Shown here piece after piece: positions 1 through 7,378 of a stretch of DNA of 22,161 bases. The notes beneath the pieces were generated by a model. That model saw only the letters and a program-made list of their open reading frames with translations, did no database searches and was not told the DNA's origin. Position 1 is the stretch's first letter; each line of letters begins with the position of its first letter. The position numbers were made by a program, and so were the translations under genes. Origin of the DNA: Ancrocorticia sp039812645 (GTDB lineage Bacteria > Actinomycetota > Actinomycetes > Actinomycetales > Actinomycetaceae). The stretch is from positions 1 through 22,161 of the forward strand of contig JBDIAV010000056.1 in NCBI GenBank assembly GCA_039812645.1. The letters are read 5' to 3'.

Positions 1-311
1 TGCTGTTTCTCCTTCCAGTTTCTCTATTGCTGCGAGAACGTGCTATAGAGATCCCACCAATAGGCCGTGACATCCTCGCGACGGCCGAACCTATTGGCGG
101 AACCTCTTACCTGATAGGGCTTGGCCATTTCGTGGTTATTTTGGATGTTCACTCGTGGATCACCTGACCATGGCATTCGATAGACCAGGTGCCAGCTTCC
201 TTGTTGTCGTGGTCTTCCAAAGGAGTAATCACGGATCTTGGTCAACTCGGAAAAACGTACACCTTTCGGCTGCTTCCGGATGTGATCGAGTAAATTCTCC
301 ACCTGCCCCAC
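1..311 (-). pseudogene. HicA-type toxin gene, interrupted by a palindromic insertion and cut by the window edge
   Basis: Reading from about 311 downwards, the product matches the actinobacterial HicA mRNA-interferase family as I know it: VRFSEL near the start, FGRPRQQGSWHLVYRMPW, then GDPRVNIQN and KPYQVR. Family members normally continue QVL.AIE. Here the frame after KPYQVR (ending at 105) enters unrelated sequence and stops at 24-26. The expected tail VLAAIEKLEGETA is present in another frame at 39-1, so about 62 extra bases separate the two halves. That number is not a multiple of three. The extra DNA is an inverted-repeat element (separate entry). The start is uncertain; a GTG at 311 is the only one proposed and has no clear ribosome-binding site. 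GGAAGGAG at the extreme left edge could also serve as the ribosome-binding site of a downstream gene, for example hicB, outside the window. Any toxin made would lack its C-terminal helix. Confidence 0.75.
47..107. mobile_element. ~61 bp palindromic insertion (MITE/REP-like) inside hicA
   Basis: The arms at 47-64 (AGAGATCCCACCAATAGG) and 90-107 (CCTATTGGCGGAACCTCT) are imperfect inverted repeats with 15 of 18 positions complementary. Inside them GGCCGT (63-68) pairs with ACGGCC (81-86). The element falls exactly where the HicA reading frame breaks, so it is best read as inserted DNA. It encodes nothing. A two-base TA is found on each side and may be a target duplication, but this is too short to be sure. 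I saw no second copy in the window, and the sequence is unrelated to the palindrome at 16216-16278. Confidence 0.6.
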
Positions 312-430
312 ACATTAAGTGACATCAATAGTGATACCACTTTGTGGAAGGGTCATTATGGCCTATGGGCGGGATCTCTTCGGCGCTGCCGCGTCCGCCG
401 CTGCCAGCATTGCCCGATTTTCCGCCAGTG

Positions 431-1666
431 TCAGGCCCCGCCCGAGTCGCCAGCTTCTGCCTCTGACGCTTCCCAGCGCAGCAGCTCAGCGCCCTCGCCG
501 TCATGAATTTCCAGCGAAAACACCGGCTCCAGCGTTGCCTTCACTCGCACAACTTCCGGCCCGCCTGGGTTCGACACGGTGTACTCGATCCACGGATTTT
601 CCTTGCCGACCACGTCAATCAACCCGCGCACGATCCACGGGTTGCGCCGCCGCACCGCGATGAGATCCTGATAGAGGCGATAGAGCCAGAATCCGGCCGG
701 GAACAAGTGATCGGGACTTGGTGGCAATGGCGGGCGGAGTTCGTCGTCGGCAGCAAACCCCTCCAACTTGCGTCCCTGAAATCCCTGCTCATCCCCGTAG
801 TAGATGGAGGGCATACCCGGAACCGTCATCAAGATCCCGGCGGCTACTCCCGCGCCCGCAGCGCCTACCCGCGTGGCGATGCGTTCGACGTCGTGGTTGC
901 CGATGAATGTTTGCGGGACGAAATGCTCGCAGAGCCCGGCATGTTCCTGCAGCGCCCAGTCAAGCTCCCACAAGTTAACATCCTTGATGGAACTCCAGAT
1001 GGCCTTCCACAAGCGGTATTGGGTCACGGTGTCCAGGGTGCTTTCCCGCACGAACTCGACATAGTCCCCGTGGATCATCTCGCCAAGGAATAGAGCGTCA
1101 GGAAATTCTTGATGCACCCGACCCACGACCTCGCGCCACAACTCCGGTGGGACATCGTAAGCGACGTCGAGGCGCCATCCGGAAATTCCACGGCGCAGCC
1201 AGTGGAGCATGACGTCCGTGACGAGGTCCGCGACTGCCGGGTTCGAGTGATCGAGATTCACTAGCCCGCCGTGCCCTTCCCAGGTCTGTACGTTGCCGTG
1301 TTCGTCGCGTTCGCTCAGCTCGCCCGCAAGCGGGTGGGAGTCTGCGACGTGGTTGAAGACGCCGTCGAGCATGATGTGAAAGCCACGCGCGTGGGCGATC
1401 TCGACGAAATGATCGAAGTCCTCGTCGGTTCCTAGCCTGGGATCGATTGAATAATGATCGAGGGTGTCGTAGCCATGTGACACGGAGGTAAAGATTGGCC
1501 CGAGCAGGATGCCATTGCAACCGAGTTTTTGGAGATAGTCGAGCCAGGGTTCAGGATGCTGGAGGCGGTGGGCGGCGTCGTCGCCGGTGCGGTCACGAAT
1601 GGGGGCGCCGAGGGCACCAAGGGGGAAGATCTGCCACCAGATCGTGTGGTCGAGGAGACGTGACAT
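431..1666 (-). CDS. GH13 alpha-amylase-family glycosidase
   Basis: A 411-residue protein with the glycoside hydrolase family 13 (beta/alpha)8 barrel. Conserved region I is DGVFNH (101-106). Region II is GWRLDVAY with the presumed nucleophile D167. Region III is FLGEMIHG with the acid/base E196. Region IV is FIGNHD with D259. All three catalytic carboxylates are present. There is no signal peptide, so it should act in the cytoplasm on alpha-glucosidic bonds of maltodextrins or related oligosaccharides; the exact specificity cannot be read from sequence. The length is short for GH13, with a brief C-terminal domain ending in an acidic, Ala/Glu/Gly-rich tail. The ATG at 1666 is chosen because GGAGG lies four bases upstream. 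The gene is monocistronic and faces away from the nuclease gene. Confidence 0.88.
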   Translation of the reverse strand: MSRLLDHTIWWQIFPLGALGAPIRDRTGDDAAHRLQHPEPWLDYLQKLGCNGILLGPIFTSVSHGYDTLDHYSIDPRLGTDEDFDHFVEIAHARGFHIMLDGVFNHVADSHPLAGELSERDEHGNVQTWEGHGGLVNLDHSNPAVADLVTDVMLHWLRRGISGWRLDVAYDVPPELWREVVGRVHQEFPDALFLGEMIHGDYVEFVRESTLDTVTQYRLWKAIWSSIKDVNLWELDWALQEHAGLCEHFVPQTFIGNHDVERIATRVGAAGAGVAAGILMTVPGMPSIYYGDEQGFQGRKLEGFAADDELRPPLPPSPDHLFPAGFWLYRLYQDLIAVRRRNPWIVRGLIDVVGKENPWIEYTVSNPGGPEVVRVKATLEPVFSLEIHDGEGAELLRWEASEAEAGDSGGA

Positions 1667-2295
1667 GGTACCTCCGTATGGTGCTTGCGGCCCGCGATGC
1701 TCATCTGCGAGTTCCCTGTGGGGCTGCGTTTCACTTATGAAGCTTGTATTGGGAAGCTCGTCTCTAAGGCTACGCGAGATATGACGAGTGTGAGGGGACG
1801 ACGTGATATTTCGAAGGATGTGTAGCGTGGCGCGAACAATGACGATATCCCAATGTTCATCATTAAATCATGGGTTTTTTAATCGCAACGCATATGTACT
1901 CCCCTTCCAGGCAACGTATTACAGCAAGCGCTGACTCTTCAACGCAGTATATTGAACCGCCTGTTGCCGGTATGTGACTTTGACATTTGTTGACAATTCG
2001 CCGTGGGCGCACGGATGCGGCATTGTATGGGACCAGTAAGGACTCGGTGAATGTTCGTATTTTGTTTGCTGTTACAGACTTGTTTTTCTCCTGGTTGTTC
2101 GGGGGATGGGAGACCCTTGCGAGGGCGAACCCTGACATTTCTCAAAAAGTATCCTATGGTCTATCCATGTGTGTCTGGTGTCACGTATGGTAGCTAGTAC
2201 GTTCATACCCATGCAACGGCGATTCGCCCACATGAGACGGTTCGCCCATACGCGCATGCGACGAAAGCCGACCCGTGCTCAACGAAGGGAAAGAT
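1667..2295. other. Long non-coding region between GH13 and nuclease genes
   Basis: No convincing gene is present in about 630 bases. The short open frames lack family features and good ribosome-binding sites. It must hold the GH13 promoter (minus) and the nuclease promoter (plus; separate entry). The octamer TTCGCCCA occurs twice near 2224-2248, and a GCGCATGCG palindrome lies near 2252. I saw no LacI-type operator here, so GH13 is probably not part of the LacI regulon of this window. Confidence 0.6.
2132..2160 (+). promoter_or_regulatory. Candidate sigma-70-type promoter for the nuclease gene
   Basis: CTGACA (2132-2137) and TATGGT (2155-2160) are separated by exactly 17 bases. This resembles TTGACA-N17-TATAAT and lies about 135 bases before the chosen ATG at 2296. 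The resulting leader would contain the TTCGCCCA repeats. It is a prediction from the hexamers only. Confidence 0.45.
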
Positions 2296-5200
2296 ATGGA
2301 CCGGAAGAAGAGGGGGCGTTCAGTAGCCATTGCCGCGGCACTTGGTCTGCTCATTACGCCACTCGTAACCCTCCCGGCGGGTGCTACTCCTGCTGGGGAT
2401 AATGTTGTTATTAATGAGGTGAGTCCCGGCGCAAAGTTCGTCGAGCTCTACAATCCCACCGATCAAGATATCGCTCTAACTGGAATGTACATCTCGTACT
2501 ATTCCACGGCGGGCAACCCGCAATGTGGAACGAAGGGTGAGCTCAGTGGCTCTATCTCCGCTGGCGGTTACTATCTCATCCATATGGCCGCGACCGCTCT
2601 TGATACTCTCCCGGCAGCGGATGCAGTGTGGGGCTGCGGCAGCGCGGTTGGACAGAATGGCGGTTTTGGCCTGAGCGTCGGTGCGCCACAGGATTTCAAA
2701 GGCAACGTGGATCATGCTGCTCTCAGCATGATTGATTACGTGGGGCTCGGTTCTCACGCTAATTTTGAGACTGCTACCGCGACGACGTCCGGATCCTCGG
2801 CTACGAAGTCGGTGAGCCGCACCGACGGTGTGGATACGGACAACAACAGCAACGACTTTACGGTCACGGATATCTCGCCCGGTACTGACATCGTGCCTCC
2901 GGTTGACCCGCCGCCCGTTGATCCTCCGGATCCGGACGATATTATCCCCATCGCGGATATCCAAGGCACCGGCGCACAATCCACGCTCGTTGGCGATACC
3001 GTCACCACCGAGGGCTTCGTCACCGCAACGTACCCCGTGGGCGGTAAGAACGGCATCGTCATTCAGACTCCGGGCACGGGCGGAACCACTTCGCATGAGG
3101 CGCCCTCGGTGGGAATTTTCGTTTACTTTGGCTCTCAGGGGGTCCCGAGCGACCTCGCCATCGGTGACTACGTCGTTGTTAAGGGCACAGTATCCGAGTA
3201 CGAGAACAATACGCAGGTGACCGCGTTGTCATGGTCGAAGCCGGAGGTTGGCGATCGTGTGGCGCCTAGCGCCGTCGTCCTTAATCGACTCCCCGCTGAC
3301 GATGCCGGCAAGGAAGCACTTGAGAACATGCTCGTGGACTTCTCCGGCCCTATCACGGTGACGGACAACTACCAGACCGGCGTGAACTACGGCGAGATCG
3401 GTGCCGCGTTTGGTTATGGGCCGCTACGCCAGCCGTCCGATCTGTTCAACCCAACGCGCGACGGTCACGAGGCACTCGAAGCGGTTGACGCGGATAACGC
3501 GGCACGCAAGATTATTATCGACGATGGTCGTACCTCCAACTGGGGTACCGGCGGCTCGAGTGTGCGAAACAGTGTCAGTCTTCCTTATATCTCCACCACG
3601 AATCCTGTCCGGACGGGTGCTGATGTAACGCTGGTTCAGCCCGCTGTGCTCGACCAGTTCCGGAGCGACTGGCGGCTACAGCCGGTGGAGCCGGTGATTG
3701 ATGCAGCCAACAATAACCATGGCGGTGAGTTCTTCGAATTTGAGAATAATCGGCCTGTAACGCCGAAGGATGTGGGTGGAGATATCTCCATTTCCAGCTT
3801 TAACGTGCTTAACTATTTCACCACCACGGCAGAGGATGTTGGATGCACCAGCGTCTACACCGATCGTCAAGGTAACCCGATCACGACCGACAGGTGTGAC
3901 ACCGTGCGCGGCGCTGCCAACGCGGAGAATGTGGCGCGTCAGCAAGTGAAGATCGTCAACGCGATTAACGCGTTGGATGCCACCGTCGTCTCTTTGGAAG
4001 AGATTGAAAACTCGGCAAAGAACGGCAAGGATCGCGACGAGGCGCTTGCGACCCTCACCGATGCTCTCAACGAGGCTGATCCGTCGAAGAAGTGGGACTA
4101 TGTTCCGTCGCCTTCTGCAGCGAATGGGCTCCCCGCGCTGGAAGACGAGGACGTTATTCGAACGGCCTTCATCTACCGCTCGGAAGACGTCAAGGTTGTG
4201 GGCGATTCCAAGATTCTCTACGACCAGGTGAACTTCGCGAATGCTCGCAAGCCTCTGGCCCAGGAGTTTGTAGCGCTTAATGATGCTGGTGAAGAGAAGG
4301 GCGAGCCCTTCGTTGTGATCGTCAATCACTTCAAGTCGAAGGGGTCGGGCAGCCCGGCTCCGGACAAGTGGCAGGGCAGCGCGAACGACGATCGCGTCAA
4401 CCAAGCAAACGCTCTTGGTGCCTGGGCTAATGATCAGTGGCCGAACGAAGCTGTCTTCCTCGTGGGTGATCTCAATGCGTACTCGGCTGAGGACCCAATC
4501 CTCAAGCTGAACGAGTATGGCTACACCCGCGTCATGGACTACTTGGCGGCGACCACCGGTAGTGATTCCTATCTGAACCTGACCACCTACCAGTTCCAGA
4601 GCATGCACGGCTCGCTCGATCAGGCTCTTGGTAATGCCAAGGCACTGGAAATGGTTAACGACGCCACGGTGTATCAGATCAATGCTTCCGAGGCGATTGC
4701 GTTGGAATACTCGCGATACAACAATTATCTCGACATCTATTGGGATGAGAGCCAGTACCGTTCCTCCGATCATGACCCGGTGAAGATTGGTGTGAAGGTG
4801 GGCGATGATTCGTCGGTTCCTCACGATGCCACGCCGGTTCCTATGGAGGACGGCAACGTGTTCTATGCGGACAACTGGGCGCAGTCCATTGCGCGTACTG
4901 CGAATCAGATTGGCAACGCCGACCAGATTCTGGTGGGTGACTTTGATGGCGACGGTGTGGACACCCTGGCGTTGCGTCTTGGTAACGAGTACTTCTTCCA
5001 TGCCACTAACCGCGTCGACTCCACAACAACGACTGTGATAGCTGGCTCGGCTGACTCGCTCGCGGTTGTGGGTGACTTCAATGGTGATTCGTTGGATGAT
5101 TTGGCTCTGCGTGCTGCCGATTCAAACCTGTTCTCCATCTACTACAACGTTGATGGCGTGCTGAGTTCGGAGGTTGGTGACTCGGTCACCTTCGGCCGCG

Positions 5201-5541
5201 TATCAGACGTGCCGCTCGCGGGCGACTGGGACGGTGACGGAACAGATACCCTCGGCCTGCAACGTGGTGCCACGTTCTTGCTGAAGAACAGTGTCGACGG
5301 CGGCACCGCTGACCTCTCGTTTGTTTACGGCCGCGTCGGTGATCGCCCCCTCGTTGGCGATTTCAACGGCGACGGTACAGACACGATTGCTATTGAGCGC
5401 GGACCCCAGGTATACGCCCGGAACGCGCTTGCCGGTGGCCCGGCTGACGAGCAGCTCTACTTCGGTCGCTCCGGAGACGAGCGGGTGGTGGGCAACTGGT
5501 TCGGAACCGGATTGGATACGCTCGCGGCTTACCGCCGTTAG
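2296..5541 (+). CDS. Secreted ExeM/NucH-family endonuclease with lamin-tail and FG-GAP-like domains
   Basis: A 1081-residue exported protein. Residues 1-30 form a Sec signal peptide (basic MDRKKRGR, hydrophobic core, AGA before the likely cleavage site). A lamin-tail domain follows (VVINEVSPGAKFVELYNP, about 37-190), then a Pro/Asp linker (201-215) and an OB-like region of the ExeM type (about 217-350). The endonuclease/exonuclease/phosphatase domain starts at ISISSFNVLNYF (about 496). It has the metal-binding Glu in SLEEIEN (568-569), NHFKSKG with H678, GDLNAY (D725, N727) and SSDHDP (D825, H826, D827), so the active site looks complete. The C-terminus has five FG-GAP-like units with GDFDGDG-type motifs near residues 882, 927, 977, 1022 and 1067. 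No LPXTG anchor is present. It probably degrades extracellular DNA. ATG 2296 is preferred over the in-frame GTG at 2275 because GAAGGGA lies just upstream. Confidence 0.88.
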   Translation: MDRKKRGRSVAIAAALGLLITPLVTLPAGATPAGDNVVINEVSPGAKFVELYNPTDQDIALTGMYISYYSTAGNPQCGTKGELSGSISAGGYYLIHMAATALDTLPAADAVWGCGSAVGQNGGFGLSVGAPQDFKGNVDHAALSMIDYVGLGSHANFETATATTSGSSATKSVSRTDGVDTDNNSNDFTVTDISPGTDIVPPVDPPPVDPPDPDDIIPIADIQGTGAQSTLVGDTVTTEGFVTATYPVGGKNGIVIQTPGTGGTTSHEAPSVGIFVYFGSQGVPSDLAIGDYVVVKGTVSEYENNTQVTALSWSKPEVGDRVAPSAVVLNRLPADDAGKEALENMLVDFSGPITVTDNYQTGVNYGEIGAAFGYGPLRQPSDLFNPTRDGHEALEAVDADNAARKIIIDDGRTSNWGTGGSSVRNSVSLPYISTTNPVRTGADVTLVQPAVLDQFRSDWRLQPVEPVIDAANNNHGGEFFEFENNRPVTPKDVGGDISISSFNVLNYFTTTAEDVGCTSVYTDRQGNPITTDRCDTVRGAANAENVARQQVKIVNAINALDATVVSLEEIENSAKNGKDRDEALATLTDALNEADPSKKWDYVPSPSAANGLPALEDEDVIRTAFIYRSEDVKVVGDSKILYDQVNFANARKPLAQEFVALNDAGEEKGEPFVVIVNHFKSKGSGSPAPDKWQGSANDDRVNQANALGAWANDQWPNEAVFLVGDLNAYSAEDPILKLNEYGYTRVMDYLAATTGSDSYLNLTTYQFQSMHGSLDQALGNAKALEMVNDATVYQINASEAIALEYSRYNNYLDIYWDESQYRSSDHDPVKIGVKVGDDSSVPHDATPVPMEDGNVFYADNWAQSIARTANQIGNADQILVGDFDGDGVDTLALRLGNEYFFHATNRVDSTTTTVIAGSADSLAVVGDFNGDSLDDLALRAADSNLFSIYYNVDGVLSSEVGDSVTFGRVSDVPLAGDWDGDGTDTLGLQRGATFLLKNSVDGGTADLSFVYGRVGDRPLVGDFNGDGTDTIAIERGPQVYARNALAGGPADEQLYFGRSGDERVVGNWFGTGLDTLAAYRR

Positions 5542-5557
5542 TGATGTTCTATAGCGA

Positions 5558-5601
5558 CAAGAATCCCTCCAACTGGCCATCGCTGGTTGGAGGGATTCTT
5601 G
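5558..5601. terminator. Bidirectional terminator hairpin between convergent nuclease and GH32 genes
   Basis: CAAGAATCCCTCCAAC (5558-5573) pairs perfectly over 16 bases with 5586-5601, leaving a 12-base loop. It lies 17 bases past the nuclease stop and 8 bases past the GH32 stop, so it can serve both convergent genes. There is no long U-tract on either side. Confidence 0.8.
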
Positions 5602-5608
5602 CGTGAGA

Positions 5609-7156
5609 TTACATCGTGGGAATGATCGAGAACCGCTCCGACTGCTCCGCCGCAGCCATCTCCCACGTACTCAGTTCGTTGATCGATGCGCCGGGATGTG
5701 TTTCGACGACGATGCTATTGGACTGCGCCGAAGCCGGATAAGCGCGAGCTGTCAGTGGGCGCCCATTGGCGAAGATCTCGATGATGGAGTGGTCCACGAG
5801 AATCCGTAGCTCCACCTCGCCAGACTCGTCCGCTGGGATCATGCCGGAGAGGAATTTTGTATCGTAGTGGGGAAGAACTGTGGCGTTGCGGGTGTGTGAG
5901 CGGTCCACGCTGAGGGTGATCTCAGCGGAGTCCGTGGCTCGTGCGAGACGGATACGTGTGCGTTCTGCACCATCGGCGGCGGCGAGCACATCGATCGTCA
6001 ACTCGCCACTGGGCTTCAGAACAACGGTGCCAACAGAGTCGGTCTGCACCGAGCGTGTCTCTAGAACGTGACGGTCCGCGCCTTCCAGCGAGATAACTTC
6101 GGGATCACCGCGACGCAGCTTGTCTACTTCCATAACGGGGCGCGAGAGCAACATGTCGCTCTCGGCCCACAGTTCGCGTGGAAGGGCCATCGCTCCGAAC
6201 CAGTCGGACTGCGGCACAACTGACTCATCAAGGCCCTCTTGGGACCAACCGACGTGGATGCGGCGGCCGTCGTCGAGCTCGAGGCTTTGGGGAGCATAGA
6301 AGTGACGCAAGCCAAGATCCATGTAACGGGGCGCCGTCGTCGGCGTCAAGGAGCCGGTGCTCTTCTCTGCGAGAATGTAAGCGGTGTGGAGGGTGACCTC
6401 CTCGTGCCATGCCGACCATGCGAAGACGGTCTTTCCTGGGGTGTTGACGTTCTCCAGGCCGGGAGCGCCGGGAACGTCGAAAATGTCGGGGCACTCCCAT
6501 GTGGTGGCGGGGTCGGCCTCGCCGGGCTGCAACTTTGAGCCGTCCACCATGATGCCGGCGAAATCCCACGTGCGGAAGTCTGTTGAGGTGAAGTGCATAA
6601 GTGCGCCCAGCTTTGGAGCGGGGTTCTCGCCCTCTGTGGCAGGCAGCCCGGCGCCCATCACCTGGTGCCAGGTGTTGCCCTCGCGCCAGACGCAATGATC
6701 GCGCATCTCGAGAGCCGGAGCTTCGGCGGGCGGCCCGGCGATCACCGGGTTCGCCGGATCCTGCACGAACCAGTCGAGATTCTCCTTGTCCTTCGGCCAA
6801 GCAAGGCAGCAGGTCTGGGTGGTGCCTACCTGCGTGTTGCGGCCGGAGTAGACGAACACCGGGCCGTCGTCGGTTTTGACGAGAACGCCGGACCAGCACC
6901 CCTCGACGTCCGGACCCTCGTCCAGAGGAACCAATGCGACCGGGCGGTCCTCCCAATGCACAAGGTCCGTGCTCACCGCGTGACCCCAGTGGATGCGGTT
7001 GTGCTGCGGTCCGTAGGGGTTGGACTGGTAGAAGAGGTGGTAGGTGTCGCCGATTTGTGAGAGTCCGTTGGCGTCATTCATCCAACCGACGGGCGGGGTG
7101 AAATGGTAAGCCGGGCGGTGTCGATCGCGCGGGCGCTCGATTGACAGTGTGGTCAT
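5609..7156 (-). CDS. GH32 beta-fructosidase (sucrose/fructan hydrolase), copy A
   Basis: A 515-residue family 32 glycoside hydrolase: N-terminal five-bladed propeller and C-terminal beta-sandwich (ILVDHSIIEIFANGR). The nucleophile motif is WMNDANG (25-31, D28), the transition-state Asp lies in MRDH (D153), and the acid/base is in WECPDIF (E221). The usual Pro of WMNDPNG is Ala here, and the third residue of the RDP motif is His. There is no signal peptide, so it should release fructose from sucrose or short fructo-oligosaccharides in the cytoplasm. The ATG at 7156 is chosen because GAGGAGA precedes it; an upstream in-frame start would add 35 residues of poor quality. It is a close tandem paralogue of copy B, co-linear without gaps over at least the first 230 residues. 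It has its own leader with a LacI-type operator and is the last gene of the sugar locus. Confidence 0.93.
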   Translation of the reverse strand: MTTLSIERPRDRHRPAYHFTPPVGWMNDANGLSQIGDTYHLFYQSNPYGPQHNRIHWGHAVSTDLVHWEDRPVALVPLDEGPDVEGCWSGVLVKTDDGPVFVYSGRNTQVGTTQTCCLAWPKDKENLDWFVQDPANPVIAGPPAEAPALEMRDHCVWREGNTWHQVMGAGLPATEGENPAPKLGALMHFTSTDFRTWDFAGIMVDGSKLQPGEADPATTWECPDIFDVPGAPGLENVNTPGKTVFAWSAWHEEVTLHTAYILAEKSTGSLTPTTAPRYMDLGLRHFYAPQSLELDDGRRIHVGWSQEGLDESVVPQSDWFGAMALPRELWAESDMLLSRPVMEVDKLRRGDPEVISLEGADRHVLETRSVQTDSVGTVVLKPSGELTIDVLAAADGAERTRIRLARATDSAEITLSVDRSHTRNATVLPHYDTKFLSGMIPADESGEVELRILVDHSIIEIFANGRPLTARAYPASAQSNSIVVETHPGASINELSTWEMAAAEQSERFSIIPTM

Positions 7157-7264
7157 GTCTTCTCCTCGTTGATGGCTGCTGACGGAACGGCCGGATGTGC
7201 TGTCGTGAGAGTGTTCATGCTGCGAGATCCCCGGGATCGTTCGCGGAGTGCTTCCACACATGAC

Positions 7265-7312
7265 TTTATATGGGGCGACGACGGCGTGGGGATATGTGGG
7301 TTAAGCGTTTCA
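7265..7312 (-). promoter_or_regulatory. LacI-type operator and possible -10 element before GH32 copy A
   Basis: TTAAGCGTTTCA at 7301-7312 (TGAAACGCTTAA on the minus strand) fits the TRAARCGYTTYA form of the two operators at the lacI promoter. On the minus strand TATAAA (7265-7270) lies about 30 bases downstream and could be a -10 box, though no good -35 is visible. Together they suggest that copy A has its own LacI-controlled promoter besides any read-through from copy B. The operator match is directly visible; the promoter is tentative. Confidence 0.5.
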
Positions 7313-7316
7313 CCAC

Positions 7317-7357
7317 ACGATCCCGCCCGCAGGCTTGTGGCCCACGGGCGGGATCGT
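7317..7357 (-). terminator. Hairpin downstream of GH32 copy B
   Basis: ACGATCCCGCCCG (7317-7329) pairs perfectly over 13 bases with CGGGCGGGATCGT (7345-7357), with a 15-base loop. It lies 21 bases past the stop of copy B and before the operator of copy A. It should stop or dampen transcription between the duplicated genes. There is no U-tract. Confidence 0.65.
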
Positions 7358-7378
7358 TCGTTCGGTAGAGGCGCGCCC

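Noticed and set aside
1863..2138. 91-codon frame between GH13 and the nuclease
   Set aside because: No ribosome-binding site and no recognisable family; composition like the surrounding non-coding DNA.
2180..2270. Possible operator made of two TTCGCCCA repeats
   Set aside because: Eight-base direct repeats once each in the leader are too weak to call a regulatory site without comparison.
3676..5001. 441-codon minus-strand frame inside the nuclease gene
   Set aside because: Shadow of the nuclease coding strand; no ribosome-binding site, no recognisable domain, and the opposite strand carries all EEP motifs.
5609..7261. Longer start for GH32 copy A at 7261
   Set aside because: The extra 35 residues are unlike any GH32 N-terminus, while the ATG at 7156 has GAGGAGA upstream and aligns with the start of copy B.
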